A stretch of DNA of 64,000 bases from the NCBI GenBank assembly GCA_018136815.1, contig CM030939.1, positions 4,457,419 to 4,521,418 on the forward strand, written 5' to 3'. Below are positions 43,006 through 53,868 of the stretch, piece after piece (position 1 is the first letter of the stretch; every line of letters starts with the position of its first letter). The notes beneath the pieces are model-generated. The model was not told the DNA's origin. It saw nothing but the letters and a program-made list of their open reading frames with translations, and did not search any database. Source of the stretch: Isochrysis galbana. Its lineage: Eukaryota; Haptophyta; Isochrysidales; Isochrysidaceae. Position numbers and translations under genes: made by a program.

Positions 43006-43150
43006 GAAACTTTCTATACCCCCCCGGCCCTCCCCCGCCATCAGGCAGCTTCCCCCCGTACACTACTAGGTGCGGATGCACGGGGTGCTCGTCCTCTTGG
43101 TCGGCGCGGCGGGGAGAGAGACCCTATCGTTATAGCGATAGTTGTCCACG
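43006..43150 (-). mobile_element. Fused family B 3' end and LINE-type 5' stem-loop
   Basis: Bases 43006-43070 are the family B 3' module on the minus strand (GGAAACTTTCTATACCCCC, GCCATCAGGC, GTACACTACTAGG). Only about 50 bases farther, 43122-43149 hold the stem-loop CTATCG/CGATAG followed on the minus strand by GGGTC. The element thus has both termini but almost no body, as if internally deleted. Confidence 0.5.
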
Positions 43151-43232
43151 CCAGGATACCTAGGTATCCCGAGGAGGGATGAGGCCTATCAACCTGGTAG
43201 CTGGTAGCAGAAGAGCCTTTGCCTTTGATTGA

Positions 43233-43470
43233 GCTGAAACAAAATAATGTCGCATTCGCGAATCGACACTCGTTAGGCTTCTCTTCGTCGTTCGGCATTT
43301 ATCGTTATAATTCTCTGCTTTCTCTCGTTCTCGGTCAAAAGCTTCGCTTTTGGATGCATGGGATCGTGGGTTGTGGAGCGCCCTCTCTCTTTCTCTCGAA
43401 AGAGAAGGGAAGTTTCCCCACCTTTCTTCCTCCCAAGCGCCTCGCAGATAGGTTTAATTTGCTATCTCCC
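43233..43470 (+). repeat. Dispersed repeat, copy 1 of 2
   Basis: About 220 bases match 51438-51665 in the same orientation: GTCGCATTCGCGA, TCGACACTCGTTAGGCTTCT, TTATCGTTATAATTCTCT, GTGGAGCGCCCTCTCTCTTT and AGAGAAGGGAAGTTTCCCC. It is perhaps the end of an LTR-type or other element, kept only as a fossil fragment. The family is not established. Confidence 0.55.
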
Positions 43471-43837
43471 CTGCGGTTCTTTATCTGCTTCTGGGGGCAA
43501 TCAGGTTTAATTTACGACCTCTTCGTCGTATCTCCCCCTTAGGCACATCGCACTTCTCTCGTCTTATTCAGTAGGTCTCTTGGAATCCTGCGCGGCAGGA
43601 TTGCCCCTCGTTTCCGTTATGGTGCGATTCCCGTTCCTGACAAGATCCGCAATGGAGATCGGTCCCACCAGGGACGCCCCTGAGTACCCCCAAGCCCCGA
43701 GTCTTCCGAGTCATCCTTTCGAGTCTACGAGTCCCTACGAGTCCTAGTCAAGCGGTATCTGCTCGCCGCGCCCTTTTCTACGTCCTACGTCCTCCGTCCC
43801 TCCGATTCGCGTTCCGTGCCACTTCCCCGTCCGTTTC

Positions 43838-44030
43838 ACATGCCCGTCATTTGCCCTCCCCGTTCTCCCGATGAGCCCGTTCCGGGCTCCCCGGATGAAC
43901 CGTGCGCCGCGCTAGCCGCCGGTGCGCCTCCGCGGCTCGTTTCCAAAGAGGAAGCGAGCTTCGCTCCGACAGCTAGCTGCCGGCGCGCCCTCGCAGGCAA
44001 TCTCCAGGAGTGAGATGAGCCTTGCTCTGA
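43838..44030 (+). repeat. Diverged SSMSSP-type short frame, copy 3
   Basis: A short frame from 43838 begins MPVICPP and contains CAALAAGAPPRLVSKEEASF, a diverged counterpart of 35817. The DNA near 43984-44030 (CGCGCCCTCGCAGGCAATCT, GCCTTGCTCTGACA) matches 35888-35935 closely. A fossil fragment. Confidence 0.4.
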
Positions 44031-44299
44031 CACGTCGGCGCGGTGGAGCGGGTTACTAGGAGTTAAAATGTGCACCTTCCCCCGACCCGCATAGGGTGGG
44101 GCCAAATGAACGCTTATTTTGCCTGAGTGGTCAGTGGTGGAGGCCGTTTCCGTTTCGCCCCCTTGCACTAGTGCTAGGCGCTAGGGCTAGGGCGCTTCGG
44201 TGCGGCTAGGCGTAGGCGTCGGCCATGGAACGGTCTTCGGGCGTGACGTGGGGGACGGCAGAAGAGGAGGGGAGCGGCGCGCGCTCCGTGACCCTATCG

Positions 44300-44330
44300 T
44301 AATAACGATAGTTTTCTTTACGTTAGTGCG
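44300..44330 (-). repeat. LINE-type 5' stem-loop, orphan
   Basis: On the minus strand the stem CTATCGTTATTACGATAG is followed by GGTCACGGAGCGCGCGCC. This is the LINE start with ACG in place of ATG. No further LINE sequence is recognised beyond it. Confidence 0.5.
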
Positions 44331-44638
44331 TTAGTAGAAGGGCGGGTCTCTAGTGGCTAGTGCTAGTGGTGGTGGTGGTGGTGGTGCTATGTAAGTAAGA
44401 TAGGAACAAATAGATACCGGGAGGGGGGTTAGGCAGCCACGGGCGTTTCAGCGCCAAGTGAAGAGCGAGCCAACGTCCTGTCGGCGGCGTCCGAGAAGCA
44501 GAGGCTCTCTCTGTCCTTCTCTCTCTCTTCTCTCTGCTCCTCCCTTCTCCCCTCTCAGTCCTCTGTGCCCTTCCGTCTCTCTTGCTTTCTCGCTCCCCCC
44601 CCCCCCCCCCCCCCCCCGGCCAGCGCTCAGCGGAGACA

Positions 44639-47600
44639 ATGACGAGACAACAGACCTCGAGAGTCGCTGCAAGTAACCCATTCACCGCCGAGGTGGGGCT
44701 GCTCTCATCTCTCACGATGCCACGTGTCTCCGCTCGCAACGAGACAGTCGCGGGGCACTTCGCACCAAAGCCGATCAAGAAGGGCACCTACCGCTCAGTG
44801 CCGCCACTGAATGAGCGACATCTCGCATCCGGAGAGGTCCAGTCGCTCCCCAACTACGGCAAGCTCGCGCTGCCCGCGTCGTCCACGGGACACGCGGGGA
44901 TCAAGAACATGCAGATCTCTCGCAAGTCGAGGCATGAATCTGAGATTGAGGCCTATAACCTGCGGCGAACGGGCATGGAAGTTGACCTGGAGGCGCGTAC
45001 CGGACGCGCTGGGCGCGACTTCCGCAAGCTCATCTCGCTCAATGATGAGGAGCTTGCCACAATTTTCGATGAGATGGCTGACGACTTCTTGCTTGATATG
45101 GAGATGCAAGAGGTAGGCACCTTTCCCCATCCCTTCCCAGAATCCACGAGAGTGACGAGTCATCGCTTTCTTTCGCCCAGACTGTGTGGCTCCTTACTGA
45201 GCTCCTTTGCTTATGCTGAGTCATTGGGATGCACAAACATTTGATGCACATCCTGGGAGCTTCCATCATCGTGTCATCGCTTTCACACAGGTGAATGAGG
45301 CCTGGGAACGCATTCATGAACAGGGTATCCGTCGGGACGGTTGGATTTCTCGGTTCGAAGCAGATCTCGAGGCAATCGAGCAGGAGCGCAGAGGCCTCGC
45401 TGATGCGGAGATGAGCAAGTTGACCGATGCTCTCTTAGGTTCGTCCACCTGTCTTAGAGCCCTGCATCAGAGCGTTCGGGCCAACATTCACAAAATTGCC
45501 GTTTACGAGCCCGGCCGGCCCGCCTCGACACTGCATCAGCGTGCCTCACTTGGAAGCTCTATGCCTATGCTCGCACCTGCAAGACTCCCGCTGCTCTCCT
45601 TTTCTCACCACAGGAATCGCGCACATGCTGCCAGCCGACCTCGAGCGAATGCTCGAAGGAATGACGCACGAGATTAATATGCTAATCATTTCAAATCGTG
45701 AGGTTCATGCAACGCTCTGTGCAAAGTTGAAGTTGCGCGAGGTGGAGCGAAAGCGCGACCACCGCGCGAAATGGGAGGCACGGATGCTTGCATGGCGCCA
45801 ACTGCGGCATGCACACGCCCTTGGCGCATTCAAGTTGCAGCTGCACGAGGCTTCAACTGTGGATCCCCCCGAACGTGCCTCTATTATTGAGGCGCTCGCG
45901 CGCCAACAAGCAAGCTTCCAATCACAACGTGAAGAGACTATGGCTTCATTGGGGCGAATTGAGCCGTCGGAACTGACAGCCGCCTCTGCGGGAGCCGTGC
46001 GGGACCAGCTCGTTGCCCTAGGGGAAGAAGAGGCTGCCGTTGAGGGTGTTCGGTTGGATGAGCTCAGGGCAGCGGAAGACGCCATGGAGGACACGCAGCG
46101 GGAGGCAGCGGAGTTCTTGCGCGGACGGCTCCTGCATTTTGGTGCCATCGAGGCGGAGCAGGTCGAGGAGATTCTTGCCCGAGAGATTGAGCCTGTGCTA
46201 CGTCGAAGGCGCCATGAGGCGCTCTGTATGATTGACAAGGCCGCAGCGGCTCTGCGTCGTCAGCGTCGCCGGTTGCACGAGCAGGCGCTCGCTCTCGCTG
46301 AGCAGTTTGTTCGTGCAGGGCAAATTATGGACGTGCAGGTTGCTGAAACGGCCCTCGTGGGAGCCGCATTTCGTGACGACATGGCGGATGTACGCTCTAA
46401 TTTCGAGCGCGACGATCGTGCTCGCGAGGCGGAGCTCGAGGAGTGTCTCACACGGATGCGGCAGGCTGCGGACAAGGTGGAACTGCAAGTTGAAACCGAC
46501 AACGCTATGGCCATGCTCGAGGGTATCCAGCGCGGATACCAAGCCATGCATGTCGAGGCGGTCGGGCTTGTTCAAAAACAGCCCTCGAATATAGCCAGGA
46601 TACTTGACGCTTTGCAGGCGCGCCTCTGCACATCGATGGGCCTCCAGCCCCGTGCTGAGTATGTGGCGGTGCAGGCAGTGGACGGTACTGCCCCAGTGGA
46701 CACTACGGCCGACACTCCCAACGACTTAGAGGGCGCTGGCGAGGATGGAGAGATCGAGCTTCACGGCGAGACGAAGGCGTTGAGTCTCGCCGACGAGGAG
46801 GAGGATCTCGCCGCCACCTTTGGCCTGGTCTTCCCGGAGAAGATGAAAGCAGAAGAGCTTTTGGATGCTGAACTCGCTGGCCTTCAACCAAAGAAGGAGG
46901 CGATAATCGAGAACAAAATGCTCGTAGTGACGGCGAACGGTGTGGAGTGGCAAATGCTAACATCAGAAGAAGTGGAAAGCCAGGCAGGTGTAGCAACCGA
47001 TGTGTCTAGTGAAGCTGCTCGATTTTCGGATTTGGCGAGCATGATGAGCAAGAAAGAAAGGGCAGAGCGGGCCTCGCTCTCTGGGGAGAGGGCGAGTTTG
47101 AGCGTCATCTTGGAGCCTGCGGAGCTAGCCCTGCGTCTGAGGCTCGATTTGGCGTGCCGCTGTCTTTCATGGCATGAGACACACGCAGCCTTTGTTCTTG
47201 AAAAGGCTAAGGCTGAGTCAATAGAGATGCAGGAGTCCCTTACCATGGAGCTCGACGAGCGGCTGATGGCACATCGCCCACGCCCTGGCCAAGTGGAGAC
47301 TGGGACTCTCGCAGATCGCGATGAGGAGCTTCTTGCTCATCGTGAGCGCTTCATGCGCCACGTCAAGGCAGTGCGTACGCGACGGGCAACAGTCCAGCAT
47401 GCTACGGAGGCGGCGTTGGACGCCTGGCGCAAATCGGAAACCGAGCACTTGGGACAACTCGAGAAGTTACGAGCGGCGTTGCGAAATGAAAAGAACGTCT
47501 ACGCGCCGACGCTCCTGCGCCTGGGTCGCGAGGCGGAAGCGGCACACGCTTCTTTCCTGACCTCTCTCGATGGTCGGCGGGATGAGTTGTTTACGGCCAA

Positions 47601-49398
47601 TGCTGGCGCTATGCGCGCACTAAGGGATTTCAACGAAGGATTTGTGGCAACGTGGCACGGATTCGGAGCAGGGGGGAACTTCAACGCAACCGAAGTGGAG
47701 CGCTTCCGTGGCCGGCTGGACGAACAGGCGGCGATGGCCGAGGCGGAGGCGGCCGCAGCAGATGAAAAGGCCGCGAGACTTTATGATCAGCTGCGCGCTA
47801 AGGCCGACGAGGCCAAGGCATCTTTCGACGCCACACTAGAGCTCAACCTGGAGGACGTGCGCATGCTCGAAGGGCTGCGGCTGCGACAGGGGCAGGCGAC
47901 GGCCGACATGAGGTCGATCACGGTCGCTTCGGGGGCACAGCAGAACGCGCTCGACGAGGCCATCACCAAAGTCAACCGATTGCTTGAGGGGCTCGCCGGG
48001 GTTGTAGAAAAGTCTGAGAGCACAAGTGCGTCCGCGAGTCGTCTCGATGCGATGGTAGGCAGCTCATTGGACGTCAGCCCGGAGGCGAAGGTGGCGGCAG
48101 GGGCTTTGGGCAAGTGCGGTGGCGAGGCGGCGCTCGACGCGATGTGGTCGCTCAATGAGTTGCGCAAGATGGTCATGGGCCGCGCCCGCCTTCTTGAATT
48201 GCTACGTTCCACGACCGTGCCTGAGTCGTTGCCACCGATTTGCCTCGAGCCCATCAATGAGGGAGAGGAGCCTCCCACTCCGCCCGCTGCGCCGCCTCCT
48301 ATGCCAGGCTCCGACGCTCTCGGTACGGGAACGCTCCGTGATGCGATCGATGCTGTGCGGACACGTCACGAGGCAGGGCTGATTGAGTACGTCGAAGCCT
48401 ACTATACCGCCAAAGGAGAGCGCGAAATCACGCGGCCTTCGCTAATCCCACCTTCATTGGATGACTTTCGCGCTAAGGTGGGTGATGTGCTGTCCGAGAT
48501 GGTCGCTCGAGCTCACGCTGATCGGCATGAAGCCGCCAACGCTTTCCGCGCCCAATTGGCGACTCTCAAACGGACACTATCGCTTCTTGGTCCAGCGGTG
48601 TTTGAAACAATGGCTGTAGGCTGTCGGGCGGCCGCCACGCGCGCTGCAAGGGAGATCGAGGCTGCACATGCCCCGATTGCGGCTGAGTTGTTCGCGAAGC
48701 GAGAGGCGAATCGCCTCGCGCTGAAGCCTTCTCTGCGAAGCCCAGTCAATCGGCCGCAAAGAGTTGCGCTGGAGGTGGCGGAGAGGGATCGTTACGCTGC
48801 CGCCCTCGCCGCCGCCGCCGCCTTGTGCGGTGAGCTCACCGCTTCCGAACAAGCTCACGCAGACGTCTTGCTCCGGCGGTTGCCCCACTTGACCCATCTA
48901 GTACTAGCACTCCTCGATAGCACGTTGCAACCCGAAGACCTCTCCGAGGCGGAAGCGCCGCCACCGCCCGAAATTCACTACGGCATCTACAAGCAGATGC
49001 GCATGGAGGCTCGTGAGGTCGCCATCCGACAGTCGGAGGATCCGCCGATGCATGGACGACCTTTCCAGGCACACACATGGGATGGCACGCCATTGAAGGA
49101 GCTCCGCGCACCTGTGGAACCTGCGTCTGATGGTGGTGAGGGGGGTACCGAGGCGACGCAAGCAAGGATATGCGGGGTTGAGGCAGTTGACGATGCCTCG
49201 CCGCCGCTCACGGCGTGCTTTGCCCGGCCGCAACGAGTAGCGATTGCGGCGCGGGATCGCGTCTACGCCGCCTACCGGTCGCAATTTGAGGAGAGGATAC
49301 AAGCCATCGTCAAGGTTGCTGACAGCACACTGCGCTCTGAAAAGTTGTGGGCAGCTAACTTTGCGAAGCAAATGGCCATGCTGTGCAATGCGGCTTGA
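44639..49398 (+). CDS. CCDC180-like coiled-coil protein
   Basis: Three exons (44639-45112, 45291-45438, 45614-49398) encode about 1468 residues, with GT-AG introns in phases 0 and 1. The protein is helical almost throughout. The order of segments, with VNEAWERIHEQGIRRDGWISRFE, NREVHATLCAKLKLREVERKRDHRAKWEARMLAWRQ, and a C-terminal half with VGDVLSEMVARAHADRHEAANAFR and RDRVYAAYRSQFEERI, fits the DUF4455 and DUF4456 regions of CCDC180. That protein is found in ciliated eukaryotes and associated with flagella. An acidic, low-complexity linker lies at about 590-650. The start follows a pyrimidine tract and a C run (44595-44617). The name is a family call from memory of the domain layout; a generic ciliary coiled-coil protein is the alternative. 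Confidence 0.68.
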
Positions 49399-49680
49399 TC
49401 CTTGAGCGACAACGGGAATCCTTGAGCGACAACGGGAGAGTTGAGATGGTGCTTGGGTGGCCAGTATGTGCGCCCGCGCGAGCCATGCCTCATTTGATCC
49501 CGCCGACAAAAACGCGGCGTGTTGTATGACGTGTTTGCATACGGCTTACGCAAGCCCAAGAGGTCTAGTGCTTGTGCTAAGCATGCTAAGCCATTGCAGC
49601 TTGTACTGCCACTTCACAGCCGCGTTTATGAGCTCACCGTGATTAATCGTAGGACCAGCGCTAAGTAAAAAAAACCTTTT
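49399..49680. other. 3' flank of the CCDC180-like gene
   Basis: It contains a direct duplication of about 20 bases just after the stop (CCTTGAGCGACAACGGGA twice at about 49402-49437). Nothing else is recognised. Confidence 0.5.
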
Positions 49681-49682
49681 GC

Positions 49683-49725
49683 CTTTTAATATTCTCACCT
49701 CTCGCGCGGCCTAGTATCGTGCTAT
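49683..49725 (-). mobile_element. Family B 3' terminus fragment
   Basis: On the minus strand GCGCGAGAGGTGAGAATATT and AAAAGG match the family B terminus. Confidence 0.45.
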
Positions 49726-49974
49726 GCTACCACTGTGCCGCATTCGCGAGCCTCTGCGGTCTGCAGGCTTTTTCGCTATTTTCCGCTCTAGCGTTATAAC
49801 CGCGATGGTAAGATCGTCAATCTTCGTTTTTATGTCTATACGTTTACGACGTCTGTGCGCTTCTATCCATCACTACACTTCATTCAATGTTGGTCTACCA
49901 TTATATCCACGTGGCCAAGCAGCTTCTACAGGCTTCTACTCGGAATCGGAATATGCTCTAGCTCTGGACTAATC

Positions 49975-50215
49975 ACCCAGGCATAAAAAAAAACATCTAA
50001 AGATTCTGGGCTACATACACACCTACTAGACTAGGGTACTTCCCTATCCCTACTGACATCGCCCTTAACTTCCCTTCCCTCCACCTCCTCTCCTTCCCCC
50101 CTTCATTCCTCTGTCTTTGATATCCGGGGTTCGGCTCAGGTGCGCTACCACGAGCCTGGTTCACAGTGCGGGTTCCGGGCAGGCCTGTTGTTGGTCAAGT
50201 GTGGTCGTACACCCA
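49975..50215 (-). mobile_element. LINE 3'-tail fragment, copy 3
   Basis: This matches the tail at 54355-54585 over about 200 bases in the same orientation (AAAAAAAACATCT.AAG, TGGGCTACA..CACACCTACTA, ACATCGCCCT.AA.TTCCC, ATCCGGGGTTCGG, GAGCCTGGTTC..AGTGCGGG, CGGGCAGGCCTG). No coding part is present. Confidence 0.6.
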
Positions 50216-50324
50216 GGCATGGAGATCAAGGGAGTAGTAAGCACGTGTCCATGAAGACCAAGGAAGTAGCGAACATCCGGCTTGCTAAAGTACACCCTCA
50301 ACCCTCAAGAACCTCAAGCGTCTA

Positions 50325-51431
50325 AATAAAAAAAATTTCCAACTGGGAAGATGCGCACCTGCACTGAGCCGCTGGCCGATGCCGCACGCTGACGCAGGTG
50401 AAGACGCAGGTGAAGATGACCCTGCAGGCCCTGCAGAGACCCCGGCAGAGCCCGGGGGCGGGCGGGCGGGTCATCTGAGCGCCCCGGCTTGCATTAATGG
50501 TCATGTCTCGGGCCTAGGCTCCTTCAGACGGCGAAGGGGTAGCGTTGCGCACTCCCGGGGTTGCTGGAGTGCTGCAGCGACAAACTGCGAGGATGCTGCT
50601 GAGGCCGTAGAGGTCGCCAGTCGAGCGCCCGAAGTCAGTGGTGTCGCAGATTTGGCAACCAGTGGTGAGTCAGGCGCTCTCCGGCTGGGCTCCTTCAGAA
50701 GGCGAAGGCTTAGCGTCACGCATTCCCAGTGTTGCGGGAGTGGTGCAGCTTGCGAGAGTGCTGCAGCGGCGAACGGCCCGGATGCTGCCGGGGCAGCAGA
50801 GGTGGCCCTTTGCACGCCCGACTTCAGCAGTGGCGCAGAAACGCCGCCGATGAACGGGGAGGGCGGAATGCGCATAGCGGACGCCGATCGAGACGCCTGC
50901 ACGAGCGGTGGCATGGATGCATGTGCTGCTGCAGGTGTGCCAACGCCTTCGTCGAGCTGCAGTGGCAGCGGGACGAGTGCACGTGCTCCGATAATCTCAG
51001 ACCTTATGAGCAGCGAGCGTCGGCGCAAAAGGAAGGCCATAGATGCTTCTGTAACTTGGCTTGCAGCCCGGTCTGCTCTTGTCTCGTGCCAGCTTGTTGC
51101 TCTCCAAGCCCGCCACCGTCCGCTGACGTGTCTGCTGCACCTTCACAAGACTGCTTTGCAGAGTGCTCACCCTGCGAATCAGAGCAGGAAGTGGGCATGG
51201 GAGAAGGGGATGAAGTCTGGGCTGCGAGGTCAACCGTTCCCCCCGTTCTTCAAGACGTTTCTCGTCTCACCCCTTGTCCGGATAGTCGGAAAGTGCATCT
51301 GCACAGTTCGCGCCGAATCGTCACGAAGGAGTCATGGCGTGCACTGCACCTTCACCTTCACCTGCACCTTCACTGAAGAAAAAACTTCGGACCAGCACCT
51401 TCCCAGTTCCCAGTTGGAAATTTTTTTTATT
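50325..51431. mobile_element. DNA transposon with TCTA target duplication
   Basis: The ends are a perfect 25-bp inverted repeat beginning AATAAAAAAAATTTCC and continuing AACTGGGAA. TCTA flanks both sides (50321-50324 and 51432-51435). Subterminal arrays of CAGGTGAAG-like words occur on the left (50391-50420) and their inverse on the right (51340-51375). The length is 1107 bp. A long open frame runs from 50379 through the right end (see separate entry). No known transposase motif is seen, so it is probably non-autonomous. The superfamily is unassigned. Confidence 0.75.
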
Positions 51432-51473
51432 TCTAGACTCTGTATGTCGCATTCGCGAGTCGACACTCGTTAG
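50379..51473 (+). CDS. Open frame inside the TCTA transposon, doubtful protein
   Basis: A frame of 364 codons nearly fills the transposon and runs past its right end. It contains two diverged tandem copies of a segment of about 52 residues starting LGSFRRRR-SV-HS (residues 46-97 and 102-153), each ending in Ala/Glu-rich sequence. A basic SSERRRKRKA patch follows at about 207-218. Duplicated, Ala/Ser-rich sequence and read-through of the inverted end argue that the frame may be incidental. No DDE motif is recognised. Confidence 0.25.
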   Translation: MPHADAGEDAGEDDPAGPAETPAEPGGGRAGHLSAPACINGHVSGLGSFRRRRGSVAHSRGCWSAAATNCEDAAEAVEVASRAPEVSGVADLATSGESGALRLGSFRRRRLSVTHSQCCGSGAACESAAAANGPDAAGAAEVALCTPDFSSGAETPPMNGEGGMRIADADRDACTSGGMDACAAAGVPTPSSSCSGSGTSARAPIISDLMSSERRRKRKAIDASVTWLAARSALVSCQLVALQARHRPLTCLLHLHKTALQSAHPANQSRKWAWEKGMKSGLRGQPFPPFFKTFLVSPLVRIVGKCICTVRAESSRRSHGVHCTFTFTCTFTEEKTSDQHLPSSQLEIFFISRLCMSHSRVDTR

Positions 51474-51665
51474 GCTTCTCTTCGTCGTTCGGTATTATCG
51501 TTATAATTCTCTCGTTCTCGTCCTCGGTCAAAGTTTTCGCTTGGACGCATAGGATCTTGGGCTGTGGAGCGCCCTCTCTCTTTCCCTCGAAGAGAAGGGA
51601 AGTTTCCCCACCTTTCTCCCTCCTAGGCGCCTCGCAAATAGGTTAATTCGCTCTTGCCAGGGTGA
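51438..51665 (+). repeat. Dispersed repeat, copy 2 of 2
   Basis: This matches 43233-43470 (blocks listed there). The TCTA transposon sits against its left edge. Confidence 0.55.
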
Positions 51666-51998
51666 GAGGGGCCTCTGCCATAAGGCATGCCCAATGGAGT
51701 GCGGCTGGTCCCTGCCTGGTGCTGCTGCTCCGGCTCATGCAGTCTGCTGCCCCGCTGCCCCCCATGTGGGGGGCCAGCATGGCTGCTGTATGTGGTGTGG
51801 CCGGGGCCACGGGCCGTGTGGCGCGGCGCGGGTCGCGCTCACCTGCTCGGCCTCTGATGGCGGGCGCGGTCGCTTCGACAGCGACTGCTCCATGGGGGCT
51901 GGGGGGCCGCCCTCGGCGGGGGGCCCGGAGGAGAGGAGGGGAGCGGCGGCGCGCTCCATGGCAACTGACTATAAAGTTAGTTCTCTCTGTAAGCTTCT
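51666..51998 (-). mobile_element. Orphan LINE 5' head with ORF1 start
   Basis: On the minus strand an imperfect stem AACTAACTTTATAGTCAGTT is followed by GCC and ATGGAGCGCGCCGCC at 51959. The frame begins MERAAAPLLSSGPP and continues for 74 codons, comparable to MERATLPPS at 60114. The copy then merges into other repeats. Confidence 0.5.
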
Positions 51999-52029
51999 AG
52001 ACTTTTTAAGTCTAGAAGGCCTGCACTCC

Positions 52030-52200
52030 ATGCCACGGACGTGGTCCCCACTTCCCACTTCCCGGGCACTTCCCCCCCGCCATCTGGCGACTCCCCCGTG
52101 CGCTGCTAGGGCGATAGGGGTAAGGGCCATAGATATGGTCCGGTGCCCTTCCCCCTCCCCCGTGATCTAGCTCCCCCCTTCCTACTACGCCCGCCACCGG
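52030..52200 (-). mobile_element. Family B 3'-half fragment
   Basis: The plus-strand blocks CCGCCATCTGGCGACTCCCCC, GTGCGCTGCTAGGGCGATAG, GGCCATAGATATGGTCCGGT and CCCCGTGATCTAG match the inverse of the family B 3' half, ending before its internal hairpin. Confidence 0.6.
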
Positions 52201-52321
52201 GCAGGCCTGGGGATCGGTAGCGGTAGGGATCGGGATTGGGAGCAGTCACGGCACGCTCAACAGGTCAAACGTCAAACGATAACAATAGTCAATAATTTTT
52301 TACCCTCCACCTCGACCCCCG

Positions 52322-53142
52322 AACTAAGTTTATAATTGGTTCGCCCATGGGGGATGGGGGATGGGGGGCACGAGACCCCCCCCCCTCTCCTCTCTCCACT
52401 CCTCACGTGCTGTGGGGGAGGAACCACCCACACTCTTGGCATGCCTCATGGCATGCGCAAGAGCAGACTGCTCTGCTGACCCACTCTCTCCCTAGCAGGC
52501 TCGCCGGCTCGCCTGGTTCGCTCGCCCTGGGCAGTCGCGGCCAGCCCATTGCCCCAACCCCTCCTCCCCCCCCGGGCCCCTGATCGACATGTAGACTGTT
52601 GTAGCGTGGGGCCCCTTGGAGCGTGGGAGGGCCAGCGAGCCGGCGAGGGAGAGGTAGGAGGCAGGGGAGGCTAGGTAGGGCCCACACCCAGCCACCTCTG
52701 CTCCTTGAGCTGGCCTCCATGAGCCTCTAGGGGTCGCCAGTGGGCAGCTGGAGGCCTGCCGCAGGCACGCCATCGCGCGTGCCGCAGGAGAGGGAAGAGA
52801 GCGCGCGGAGAAGGGGATGGGCGTGAGCGAGAGCTCTGCTCACCGAAAAATAGGTAAGTCCCGCGCCGGTCACCTGTAGGCCGCCTGTTTCCTATTTACA
52901 AGATAAGTCGGGATCGAGGCCGCCGCCTGCCCGGTAGGCAGGAGGAACGGGTAACGGATCACCGGGGGGGGAGGGGCGGGCGGGGGGGGGCTATATCTAA
53001 GCCCTTCACCCCTAGATCCCCCTAGTAGTGCACAGAGGGAGTCGCTTGATTGGGGGGGGGGGGGGGGATGGAGTGGGGGTGTAGAAAGTTTGCTGCGTGA
53101 CAGTAGTGGGTCCATGGCCGCGTATGCGTTAAGAATATAGTT
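52322..53142 (+). mobile_element. Short retroposon, family B, near-complete copy
   Basis: This copy opens with AACTAAGTTTATAATTGG and ends with GCGTTAAGAATATAG. The internal stem is GTGAGC..GCTCAC (about 52827-52849), where the 10377 copy has GGTGGGCGGAG/CTCCGCCCACC. A second block, AAGTCCCGCG..AAGTCGGGAT, is diverged but still pairs. It is older than the copies at 10377 and 11355. Confidence 0.65.
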
Positions 53143-53454
53143 GAGGTTTTTTGACCCTGTCCCTACCTCTAATTCCATCCCACCATCATCACGTGGAAAT
53201 GGAAATGATGACTTTTCTTTCTTTTATTAACCACACCCGTTTACGTTGGTCTGTTGTTTAGGTCATCTGTTACCTATTACCGCGCTGGCACCCTTGAGAC
53301 CAATGACATGGACATGACCGAAAGAGTCCCGCGCTGCCGCCACGCCAGGCGCATCAACTGGCCGATGGCATCCAAGTGATCTTTTGCTTCCATCGGATTG
53401 GTTTGATGGAGTCTGTGGCGTGCGTGGGTAGATGGACTTCAAGGTGAACCTCGT
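53143..53454. other. Intergenic, 3' flank of CoA-binding gene
   Basis: I recognise nothing here. Confidence 0.45.
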
Positions 53455-53868
53455 TCAATGTCCTCCCGGCGTCTCAATGAGCACACAGCCTTCATAAACA
53501 GAAATGTCATTTTCTTTGCACAGCGTTCGTATCTCGTCGGAGCCGGCTCCCGGCTGGATCCAAACGGCCTTGATGCCAAGCTCGGCTGCCTGTTGCATCT
53601 GGATGAGCCCATCGCGTGGGTTGATGATCAAATCAATCACATCCACCTTGTTGGCGGCATGAGCGTCGCGCAGGTTCTTGAAGAGAACTCCGCCAGGGTC
53701 CGACGCCGGCGTCGCCCGTGGGTTCACGCGCAACACTGTCTTGCCAACGGCCTCAAGCCGTTCAGCGACAGCGCGTGCTGGCTTCGTGGGGTGCAGAACA
53801 TCGCCGATCACAGCCCACGAGTGCTGTTCGAGCATCTGCGCGTTGGTCATCGATGAGGTGGTCGACAT
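53455..53868 (-). CDS. CoA-binding domain protein (YccU type)
   Basis: One exon encodes 137 residues, the usual length of this single-domain family. The Rossmann start reads AVIGDVLHPTKPARAVAERLEAVGKTVLRVNPR, where bacterial relatives have a G-x-S-x(3-4)-K motif and end the second strand in VNP. Then come VDVIDLIINPRDGL and GIKAVWIQPGAGSDEI, matching the conserved strand with W-Q-x-G in bacterial relatives, and a final YEGCVLIE. The enzymatic role of the family is not known; binding of CoA is inferred from the fold. No targeting peptide is obvious at the chosen Met (53868). The gene is bacterial-like in form and intronless, so acquisition from an organelle ancestor or by transfer is possible. 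Confidence 0.83.
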   Translation of the reverse strand: MSTTSSMTNAQMLEQHSWAVIGDVLHPTKPARAVAERLEAVGKTVLRVNPRATPASDPGGVLFKNLRDAHAANKVDVIDLIINPRDGLIQMQQAAELGIKAVWIQPGAGSDEIRTLCKENDISVYEGCVLIETPGGH

